Of a stretch of 64,000 bases of DNA, positions 35,987 through 43,495 are shown in pieces. The position numbers were made by a program, and so were the translations under genes. The stretch's first letter is position 1. Every line of letters starts with the position of its first letter. This DNA comes from GCA-002793235 sp965267355 (lineage in GTDB: Bacteria; Bacteroidota; Bacteroidia; Flavobacteriales_E; Vicingaceae): contig OZ253956.1 of NCBI GenBank assembly GCA_965267355.1, forward strand, positions 1,178,001-1,242,000, written 5' to 3'. Under the pieces are notes generated by a model. The model was not told the origin of the DNA, made no database searches, and was given only the letters and a program-made list of their open reading frames with translations.

Positions 35987-36706
35987 ATGAAGGTAGTTAT
36001 ATTCGCAGGAGGAAGAGGTACTAGGATAGCTGAAGAATCCAGTGTGAGACCAAAACCTATGATTAAGGTTGGAGGAGAGCCTTTGCTATTTCATATCATG
36101 AAGATATATGCAAATTATGGATTTGATGATTTTGTTATATGTTCAGGATACAAAGGTGAACAGATAATGGAATATGCTAATTCCATCCGAGATAAATTTT
36201 CTTATAAAATAAATGTAGTTGATACAGGAATAGAAACCATGACAGCCGGTCGACTGAAACGGATATCAAAATTTATTGATACTGATAACTTTATGTTGAC
36301 TTATGGTGATGGGGTTGCTGACATACCTATTGATGAGTTGATAAATTACCATAAACAGAAAGGCAAAATATGCACTATGACAATAGTTCAACCCCAGAGT
36401 CGATTTGGTATTATTGATGTTGATGATGATGGCTTAGTAAATGACTTTACTGAGAAACCAAAAGAAGATGGCACTTGGATTAACGGAGGTTTTTTTGTGT
36501 TGAATAAAAGTATCTTTAATTACTTAAGCGAAGATGTAGATCAAATAATGTGGGAAGCCGAGCCTCTAAATGCGTTAGTTCGTAACAAGGAGTTGGTGGC
36601 ATATAAACACAGAGGGTTTTGGAAATGCTTAGACACCCCTAGAGATAAAGACGAATTGGAAAAATTGTGGCAGCTTAATCAATCTTGGAAAAATGTTAAT
36701 GTCTAA
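35987..36706 (+). CDS. rfbF: Glucose-1-phosphate cytidylyltransferase
   Basis: The 239-residue protein makes CDP-glucose from CTP and glucose-1-phosphate. The nucleotidyltransferase signature FAGGRGTRIAEESSVRPKPMIKVGG is at the N-terminus, followed by GFDDFVICSGYKGEQI, TYGDGVADI and INGGFFVLNKS, all typical of RfbF/DdhA. Some homologues are slightly longer, but no motif is missing. The CDP-glucose 4,6-dehydratase gene overlaps its end by 14 bases. It is the first gene of a four-gene cassette. Confidence 0.93.
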   Translation: MKVVIFAGGRGTRIAEESSVRPKPMIKVGGEPLLFHIMKIYANYGFDDFVICSGYKGEQIMEYANSIRDKFSYKINVVDTGIETMTAGRLKRISKFIDTDNFMLTYGDGVADIPIDELINYHKQKGKICTMTIVQPQSRFGIIDVDDDGLVNDFTEKPKEDGTWINGGFFVLNKSIFNYLSEDVDQIMWEAEPLNALVRNKELVAYKHRGFWKCLDTPRDKDELEKLWQLNQSWKNVNV

Positions 36707-37763
36707 GACCAATACATATTTCGAAAAAAGAGTTTTTGTCACCGGACATACGGGGTTTAAAGGTGCTTGGTTAGTGTTTTTATTGAATGAATTAGGTGCT
36801 GATATTAAAGGATATGCATTGCCGCCAACCAATGATCAAAAATTGTATGACAATCTTAATATCGAATCTTGTTGTAATTCGGTATTTGCAGATGTTCGAG
36901 ACGCCAAAAGATTAGAAGAAGAAGTATTAAATTTTCAACCTGATTATGTTTTCCATTTTGCTGCCCAACCTATTGTTTTAGAGGCTTATGAGAATCCCGT
37001 TTCTACTTTTGAAACCAACATAATGGGTACTACTTATCTATTAGATGCCTTGAGAAAGCTTAAACAAAAGTGTAATGTGATTATTGCTACAACTGATAAG
37101 GTTTATAGAAATAGTGAATCACAAATATCATTCAAAGAAACAGATTCATTAGGGGGCTACGATCCTTACAGTAGCAGTAAATCCTGTGCTGATATTGTAA
37201 CGCAATCATACCGAAATTCTTATTTCAATCCAAAACGTTATGATGAGCACCAAAAGGCAATATCAATTGTGAGAAGTGGAAATGTTATTGGTGGAGGTGA
37301 TTGGTCTGAAAACAGAATTGTTCCAGATTTGTTTCGAGCAATAGAAAAAGGAGTACAATTAAAAATAAGAAATCCAAAAGCTATTCGTCCATGGTTGCAC
37401 GTGCTTGATAGCTTGAACGGATATTTGATGTTAGGTGCAAAAATGATGGAAAACCCAGTTCATTTTTCAGATGATTATAATTTTGGTCCTTTAAACAGAG
37501 ATTGTATTTCTGTTGAGGAACTTTGTAAGAGAATTATTGTATGCAAAGGAACAGGCTCTTATGAGATAATAGATGGAGAAAATGAGAAATATGAAGCTCA
37601 GAACCTTAAATTAGATAGTTCAAAAGCGAATGAGAAAATTGGCTGGAGCGCTAAATTAAGTATAGACGAATCTATTGAACTGACAGTGAATTGGCATGAT
37701 GAGAACAATGTAATTGAAGCAACAAAAAAACAAGTGAACAACTTTTTTGAGCTTGATAAATGA
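36693..37763 (+). CDS. rfbG: CDP-glucose 4,6-dehydratase
   Basis: The 356-residue short-chain dehydrogenase/reductase converts CDP-glucose to CDP-4-keto-6-deoxyglucose. VFVTGHTGFKGAWL is the NAD-binding turn, ATTDKVY holds the catalytic Thr-Asp-Lys, and YDPYSSSKSCAD the YxxxK pair. The start at 36693 has an in-frame ATG six bases later, which may be the real start (MSKTN). It overlaps rfbF and the epimerase (4 bases, ATGA), so translation is coupled. Assignment to the CDP-specific branch rests on the adjacent cytidylyltransferase. Confidence 0.92.
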   Translation: MLMSKTNTYFEKRVFVTGHTGFKGAWLVFLLNELGADIKGYALPPTNDQKLYDNLNIESCCNSVFADVRDAKRLEEEVLNFQPDYVFHFAAQPIVLEAYENPVSTFETNIMGTTYLLDALRKLKQKCNVIIATTDKVYRNSESQISFKETDSLGGYDPYSSSKSCADIVTQSYRNSYFNPKRYDEHQKAISIVRSGNVIGGGDWSENRIVPDLFRAIEKGVQLKIRNPKAIRPWLHVLDSLNGYLMLGAKMMENPVHFSDDYNFGPLNRDCISVEELCKRIIVCKGTGSYEIIDGENEKYEAQNLKLDSSKANEKIGWSAKLSIDESIELTVNWHDENNVIEATKKQVNNFFELDK

Positions 37764-38293
37764 AATTTAAAGAGTTAAATATTCAAGGGGTTTTTGAAGT
37801 AGAATTAACTTCATTTGCAGATGAAAGAGGGGCTTTGATAAAACCTTTTCATAAGGAAACATTTCAGGAAAGGGGATTAGAATCAGATTTCAAAGAAAAT
37901 TTTTTCACTATAAATAAAAAAGGTGTTTTAAGAGGGATGCACTTTCAGTTACCTCCTCATGATCAGGCTAAATTGGTTTATGTAGTATCGGGAGAAATAC
38001 TTGATGTGCTGTTGGATTTAAGAAAGAATTCTCCTACTTATGGTAAACATATAAAACTACAGCTCTCTAAAGAAAACAATAAAGCCATTTACATTCCTAA
38101 AGGAATAGCACATGGATATTATTGTGTAACCGAAGCTACAGTAGTTTACTTAACTTCTACGGTTTTTAATGGTGAATTTGATGATGGTATTTCTTACCAT
38201 TCTTTTGGTTGTGATTGGCCAAAGGATGATTTTATTCTTTCAGAAAAGGATAAAAATTTAGTTGACTTTAAAAACTATTCTTCTCTATTTTAA
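37760..38293 (+). CDS. Cupin sugar epimerase (dTDP-4-dehydrorhamnose 3,5-epimerase family)
   Basis: The 177-residue protein has the RmlC fold. FADERGALIKPFHKETF, the active-site FTINKKGVLRGMHFQ with its catalytic histidine, DVLLDLRKNSPTYGKH and IPKGIAHGY are all visible. In RmlC the enzyme inverts C3 and C5 of a 4-keto-6-deoxyglucose nucleotide. Here the likely substrate is the CDP form made by the two genes before it. Length is close to RmlC. Whether it epimerises C3, C5 or both cannot be told. Confidence 0.88.
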   Translation: MKFKELNIQGVFEVELTSFADERGALIKPFHKETFQERGLESDFKENFFTINKKGVLRGMHFQLPPHDQAKLVYVVSGEILDVLLDLRKNSPTYGKHIKLQLSKENNKAIYIPKGIAHGYYCVTEATVVYLTSTVFNGEFDDGISYHSFGCDWPKDDFILSEKDKNLVDFKNYSSLF

Positions 38294-38294
38294 A

Positions 38295-39170
38295 ATGAAG
38301 GTTGTTGTAATTGGTGCATCAGGATTAGTAGGAGGTAATTGTTTGAGTTACCTAAAAAATGAAACTGACTGGGAAGTAATAGGTGCACATTTAACCCTTC
38401 AGACCAATGACACCAAATATTTTAATGCTTCTGATATAGATGATCCGAATAATTTTAATGTTAAACAATTTAATCCAGAGGTTATTATACATTGTGCTGC
38501 ACTGAGTTGGGTAGATTATTGTGAGCAGCATCCAGATGAAAGCTATGAAAAGTCTGTTGTTCCTGCTAGAAATATGATTCAGTTAGCTAAGGATTTAGAC
38601 GCTAAGTTGGTTTTCATTTCTACCGATTATCTCTTTGATGGGAAATCAGGGCCTTACAATGAAAATGACGAAACTAACCCTTTAAACATATATGGTAAAC
38701 ACAAACTTCTAGTAGAGGAAGAAATCGAATCAAATCTTACTGATTATTTAATTTGTAGAATCACCAATGTTTTTGGGAAAGAGCTTAGGGGTAAAAATTT
38801 TATAGCTCGTTTGATTAACGAAATTTCTGATGGGGTTAAATCGTTCAGCTTACCAGCAGATCAGTTTGCTACACCTGTTTATGCTTATGATGTTGCTAGG
38901 GCTGTAAAATTGTTGCTGGAACAAGGCAAAAATGGAATTTACCATTTGGCCAATGGCGAATACCTTTCTAGATATGGTATTGCTGATATAGTACTTTCTA
39001 GTTTCCCACAGCATCAAATTGAATTAAAAAAGATTACTACTGCTGAAATGAAGGTAACAACTCCTCGCCCATTAAAAGGGGGATTAAAAGCTGATAAATT
39101 TTTGTCTGAGTTTCCAGGTTTTAAGTTTGTTTCGGTTAAGGAATACATCACAAGTTTAGAAAAGTCTTAA
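38295..39170 (+). CDS. NAD(P)-dependent sugar reductase (dTDP-4-dehydrorhamnose reductase family)
   Basis: The 291-residue RmlD-type short-chain reductase has VIGASGLVGGNCL for the cofactor, STDYLFDG, YGKHKLLVEEE (YxxxK) and QFATPVYAYDVARA. It should reduce the 4-keto group of the epimerised CDP-6-deoxyhexose, finishing a CDP-6-deoxyhexose. I start it at the ATG at 38295, one base after the upstream stop. A longer frame from 38262 only adds residues inside the previous gene. It is the last gene of the sugar-nucleotide cassette, followed by the second TMTC-like gene. Confidence 0.88.
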   Translation: MKVVVIGASGLVGGNCLSYLKNETDWEVIGAHLTLQTNDTKYFNASDIDDPNNFNVKQFNPEVIIHCAALSWVDYCEQHPDESYEKSVVPARNMIQLAKDLDAKLVFISTDYLFDGKSGPYNENDETNPLNIYGKHKLLVEEEIESNLTDYLICRITNVFGKELRGKNFIARLINEISDGVKSFSLPADQFATPVYAYDVARAVKLLLEQGKNGIYHLANGEYLSRYGIADIVLSSFPQHQIELKKITTAEMKVTTPRPLKGGLKADKFLSEFPGFKFVSVKEYITSLEKS

Positions 39171-39195
39171 ACGAAAAATTTACTTTTGATAACCT

Positions 39196-41403
39196 GTGGA
39201 GAATCAGTTAATCATATTGAAAGATAAATTAGGGAAACACATTTTGCCCATTATGGCTATGTGTTTTGCGTTAATTTTTCTTTACCCATCCTTAAATAAT
39301 GGATTTGTTAACTGGGATGATATGACTTATGTGGAGAACAACGATTTGCTTAAAGAGTTGTCATCTCAAAACATATCAGAAATATTTACAGGTTTACAGC
39401 ATGTAGGAACCTATAGCCCACTAACTTTACTCTCTTGGGCAATTGATTATGCGCTTGCAGGTTTAAATCCATGGATGTTCCATTTTACCAGTTTGTTGCT
39501 GCATCTACTTAATATTTTCTTGGTATTTGTTTTCGTTTTTAAGTTGTTCAGCAGGAATGACGTAGCGTTTTTTTGTGCCCTTTGGTTTGGAGTTCACCCA
39601 ATGAATGTTGAGGTTGTTGCTTGGGTTTCTGCTCGTAAAGATGTGTTGTATAGTTTTTTCTTTCTCTTATCATTAATATCCTACTTAAACTACCAAACTA
39701 AAACAGAAAAAAAATGGCAATGGTATATGCTTTGCCTCTTATTATTTTCTTGTTCGCTTTTGTCAAAAGGTATGGCAATTACACTACCGTTTTTGTTGCT
39801 TCTTATAGATTACTTGAGCAAAAGAGAGAACCTAAAAAGAGGTGTCATCGAAAAAGTTCCTTTTGTACTCTTAGCCATATTGTTTGGTGTTATTGGTGTT
39901 TTTGCTCAGCAAGATTCGGGTGCCATGGAAGGGGTAAGTGAAGTCAATTATTTTGAAGGTTTGTTTGTGGCATGTCGTAATGTGGTTTTTTTCTTTGTAA
40001 AGTTATTTGCTCCTTTTGGTTTGTCGGCATTCCACCCTTACCCTAACGCTATTGGTGAATCATTGCCATGGTATTATTATTTATCACCAATTGTGGTTAT
40101 TGCACTACTTTTTTTACTGTTTAAATGGAGAAAAAAGAACAGGGTTTTTGTTTTTGGTGTGTTATTTTTCTTAATTACAATTAGTCCTGTAATACAGTTT
40201 TTACCTTTCGGAACAGCTATGGTTTCAGAGCGGTACGCTTACATGCCTTACCTTGGGTTGTATATAGTTTTAGGGTATGGCTTGTTGGTGAGCACTAAAA
40301 TGAATAAGATTTCAAAGGGTTTCAAGAAGCTAGTTTTATTGTTGTTGGCAATTATTACGGTTGGTTTTGGTGTATTATCGCATCAACGGATTAAAGTTTG
40401 GGAAAACGGATTAACTCTTTGGTCTGATGTAATTGAAAAATATCCTAAAGAAAAGGTAGGTTATTCAAATCGATCTGAATATTGGAGAAATAGTTTGGAA
40501 TACGATAAAGCGATTAAGGATATGGAAATGGCAATTAAGTACAATCCCAACTTTAGTAAAGGATACAGTTTGTTGGCTTTTTTATATTTAAAACTCAATG
40601 AAAATGAAAAGGCACTTTCATTGTTAAATAAGTCTATAGAAATTGATGATGAATTTGTTGGTGCCTATGTAAACCGAGCTATTGCATATACTAATTTGGG
40701 TAGGCTTGATTTGGCGCTAAATGATTTTAATAAGGTAATAAATAATGCAGAAGAACATCCTAACCATTACTTTAATAGAGCAAATTTATTAGTGCAAATG
40801 GGGCAGAGCCAAAAAGCTTTGCCTGATTTTAATAAAGCAATACAAATTGAATCCAATGCTCCTAGTTTTTATAGAGAAAGGGCAAGGGTACTAATTATGC
40901 TCGGCAAACCTGAGGAGGCATTATCCGATTTAAATCAGTGCGTTGAGTTTGATAATAAAGATGCAGAATGTTTTTATTTAAGAGGTTCATTGTATATGAA
41001 TCTTGGAGAATATCAAAGGGCATTATCCGATTTATCATTGGTGGTTGATAAAAACCCCAATCATGCTAAAGCATTACTCAATAAAGGGGTAGTAAATATG
41101 AATTTAAAGCAACACCAAGATGCTTATAACGATTTTAACAAGTGCCAACAATTAGATCCTACTTGGTTGTTACTTTATCTAAATCGTGGGCTTTTGTACC
41201 AACAAGTTAAAGATTACGAAAAGGCATTAAATGAATACAATTCAGGCATACAACTTCACCCTAATGCTGGCATTTTATATTTTCATCGTGCTAAAATTTA
41301 CGAATTGAAGGATGAAATTGAGATGGAGAAAAGTGACCTCAAAAAAGCCCAAGAATTAGGAGTTAACCTGTCTGAAAAAGACCTAGAGAAATTACAAGAA
41401 TAG
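39196..41403 (+). CDS. TMTC-like polytopic membrane protein with C-terminal TPR repeats (copy 2)
   Basis: In this 735-residue protein about 10 membrane helices (residues about 15-400) are followed by about nine TPR units (about 405-725). It is a clear paralogue of 26276-28177: NGFVNWDDMTYVENN, TYSPLTLLSWAIDYALAG, HFTSLLLHLLN and GVHPMNVEVVAWVSARKDVL match in order, and the longer TPR array accounts for the extra length. The start is GTG at 39196, 25 bases after the reductase stop; a later ATG at 39253 would still precede most membrane helices. A GT-C transferase acting on periplasmic acceptors with TPR-bound partners is inferred. Confidence 0.75.
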   Translation: MENQLIILKDKLGKHILPIMAMCFALIFLYPSLNNGFVNWDDMTYVENNDLLKELSSQNISEIFTGLQHVGTYSPLTLLSWAIDYALAGLNPWMFHFTSLLLHLLNIFLVFVFVFKLFSRNDVAFFCALWFGVHPMNVEVVAWVSARKDVLYSFFFLLSLISYLNYQTKTEKKWQWYMLCLLLFSCSLLSKGMAITLPFLLLLIDYLSKRENLKRGVIEKVPFVLLAILFGVIGVFAQQDSGAMEGVSEVNYFEGLFVACRNVVFFFVKLFAPFGLSAFHPYPNAIGESLPWYYYLSPIVVIALLFLLFKWRKKNRVFVFGVLFFLITISPVIQFLPFGTAMVSERYAYMPYLGLYIVLGYGLLVSTKMNKISKGFKKLVLLLLAIITVGFGVLSHQRIKVWENGLTLWSDVIEKYPKEKVGYSNRSEYWRNSLEYDKAIKDMEMAIKYNPNFSKGYSLLAFLYLKLNENEKALSLLNKSIEIDDEFVGAYVNRAIAYTNLGRLDLALNDFNKVINNAEEHPNHYFNRANLLVQMGQSQKALPDFNKAIQIESNAPSFYRERARVLIMLGKPEEALSDLNQCVEFDNKDAECFYLRGSLYMNLGEYQRALSDLSLVVDKNPNHAKALLNKGVVNMNLKQHQDAYNDFNKCQQLDPTWLLLYLNRGLLYQQVKDYEKALNEYNSGIQLHPNAGILYFHRAKIYELKDEIEMEKSDLKKAQELGVNLSEKDLEKLQE

Positions 41404-41462
41404 GATTACTTGTTCTGTATTGCTACGCTTATTTTTAAAGTAAATCTTGCTCTAAAAAAATA

Positions 41463-41494
41463 TTTGATATTCTAAATATTAAACGATAGCTTTG
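41463..41494 (+). promoter_or_regulatory. Bacteroidota-type promoter before the S74 adhesin gene
   Basis: TTTG at 41463-41466 and TAGCTTTG at 41487-41494 are separated by 20 bases, close to the -33/-7 consensus. The ATG lies 22 bases after the -7 box. This is the best two-part promoter match in the window. Confidence 0.7.
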
Positions 41495-41516
41495 TGAGGT
41501 TAAAATTTATACTTAT

Positions 41517-43472
41517 ATGAAAAGTAAAACTAATCTTATAAATAAAGCCAAACTAATAACATTTGCTTGCGTTGCAATGTTATTTCAAATAAATAGTTCG
41601 GCTCAAACGGATAATACAACCTTAGGTACGGGAGCAGGTGTAAGCATCACAACTGGTGATTACAATGTGTTGATTGGAGATTCTGCAGGAACAAACCTTA
41701 GTACAGGTAGTGGGAATGTATTTATCGGAGAAGATGCTGGGCACGATCAACAAACGGCAGGGACTTCACGAAATGATGTTGGGGATCCAAATAATTTTGC
41801 CAATGGAAACATTTTTATAGGTCAAAATGCTGGATATTCAAATACCACGGGTACGGATTGTATTTTTATTGGTCCTGAAGCTGGGCGTAAAAACTTGAGT
41901 GCTACAGATAATGTTTTTATTGGAGCAGATGCAGGTAGAGAAAATACAACAGGGGTTGATAATACATTTATTGGAGATGAAGCGGGTAAAAATCATACCA
42001 CAGGTAGTGATAATACCTTTATTGGAGAAGATTCGGGTTATAACAGTACAACAGCTAGTGATAACACGGCTGTGGGTTCTGCCGCATTGCGTAGTTGTAC
42101 TACAGGTTATCGTAATGCTGCTGTGGGTAACGAAGCATTATATGATGTAACTAACGGTCACCATAACGTAGGTTTTGGTGATTCAGCAGGTACTGATATT
42201 GGGCAGGGTATTTACAATACAATGATTGGAGCAGCAGCTGGTGCTAATACGGAGCATGCCGATTACAATACTTTTGTGGGTACTTATTCGGGTTGGGATA
42301 ACAATCGTACCAACAATACTAATGATGCGAACAGAAACACATACGTAGGAGTTTGGACTGGAGGTACAAACAGACAAGGACAAGACAATGTGGGGATGGG
42401 AGCTTTTGCGGATTTTGATAATACGATAAGAAATAGAGCTACTTTTATAGGTGCAGATAGTAGAGCAGGGCATAACGATATAGTTGCTGTAGGTTATCAA
42501 GCTAGAGTTGAAGGTCAATATGGTATTAGTGTAGGTAATTACACAAGAGCAGAATCTACAAGAAGTGTGGCTATAGGTTATGGAAACTATGTTTATAGTA
42601 ATAATGGGGTTAGTATTAGTCCACAATCAACCGCAACTACTAGATCAATTGGAACAAGTAGTAATAATGGTGTTGTACTTGGAACCGATGCTCAAATAGC
42701 AGATAATAGTGCTAATTCAGTTGCCATAGGTTATGGAGCAACTCTTACAGGAGCTCAAGCAGTGGTATATGGATATTTAGCAAGTACTACTGCTGACAAT
42801 ACGATTGTAATCGGAGCCAATGCAAGTGCTACAGGTGCTAACTCTATGGCAATTGGTCAAGGTTCTAGTGTTACAGGTGTTAACTCAATTGTAATTGGTG
42901 ATGCAGCTACTGTAACTGCAAGTAACGAGGTTTACATTGGTAACTCAACTACAACTACTATTGGTGGTGCAGTAAACTGGACAGCTACTTCTGATGAGCG
43001 TTATAAAACTAATGTTCAAAATAATGTACCTGGTTTAGATTTCATTAACTTATTAAATCCAGTAACTTACAATTTTGATATGGATAAGTTAATGGTTTGG
43101 AATGGTGGTTATACTGATGCACAGCAAAAAGCTGCTGATAAAAAATCAAAAGTGGTTTATTCAGGATTTTTGGCTCAAGAGGTTCATCAAGCAGCTAAGG
43201 CTTCTGGTTATGAATTTAGTGGTGTTAAAGTTCCTGAAAACGATAAGGAAATTTATGGTTTACGTTATGCTGAGTTTGTAGTTCCTTTGGTTAAATCAGT
43301 TCAGGAATTGAGCCAACAGGTTAAAGATCAGCAAGCAATTATTGCACAACAAGAAAAGGAAATAAAAGGTTATCAAGAAGCAATGTTAATGGTTACAAAA
43401 AGATTAGAAGTGGTTGAAGCCAAACTTGGTTCAAACAACAATAACAACTACGTTTCTTTATCTAAAAAATAA
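41517..43472 (+). CDS. YadA-like head-repeat surface protein with C-terminal peptidase S74 (endosialidase chaperone) domain
   Basis: The 651-residue protein has a signal peptide (ending SSAQ). Residues about 30-480 hold repeats of the type NTFIGDEAGKNTTGSDN, then SVAIGYGA and SMAIGQGS repeats of about 14 residues, like the left-handed beta-roll heads of trimeric adhesins. From Ser492, TSDERYKTNVQN begins an S74 intramolecular chaperone domain, with GFLAQEVHQAAK and LRYAEFVVPLVKSVQEL, and a C-terminal coiled coil. S74 domains trimerise the protein and cleave themselves off at the Ser. A surface trimer is inferred. There is no T9SS tail, so the export route is unclear. Confidence 0.85.
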   Translation: MKSKTNLINKAKLITFACVAMLFQINSSAQTDNTTLGTGAGVSITTGDYNVLIGDSAGTNLSTGSGNVFIGEDAGHDQQTAGTSRNDVGDPNNFANGNIFIGQNAGYSNTTGTDCIFIGPEAGRKNLSATDNVFIGADAGRENTTGVDNTFIGDEAGKNHTTGSDNTFIGEDSGYNSTTASDNTAVGSAALRSCTTGYRNAAVGNEALYDVTNGHHNVGFGDSAGTDIGQGIYNTMIGAAAGANTEHADYNTFVGTYSGWDNNRTNNTNDANRNTYVGVWTGGTNRQGQDNVGMGAFADFDNTIRNRATFIGADSRAGHNDIVAVGYQARVEGQYGISVGNYTRAESTRSVAIGYGNYVYSNNGVSISPQSTATTRSIGTSSNNGVVLGTDAQIADNSANSVAIGYGATLTGAQAVVYGYLASTTADNTIVIGANASATGANSMAIGQGSSVTGVNSIVIGDAATVTASNEVYIGNSTTTTIGGAVNWTATSDERYKTNVQNNVPGLDFINLLNPVTYNFDMDKLMVWNGGYTDAQQKAADKKSKVVYSGFLAQEVHQAAKASGYEFSGVKVPENDKEIYGLRYAEFVVPLVKSVQELSQQVKDQQAIIAQQEKEIKGYQEAMLMVTKRLEVVEAKLGSNNNNNYVSLSKK

Positions 43473-43495
43473 CCAAGTATTACTAGGTATAGATT

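Noticed and set aside
38262..38294. Extended start of the sugar reductase
   Set aside because: The added residues come from the end of the preceding epimerase gene; the cofactor-binding strand starts right after the ATG at 38295.
42183..42626. Minus-strand frame of 147 codons within the S74 adhesin gene
   Set aside because: Antisense to repetitive coding DNA; no family features and no promoter.
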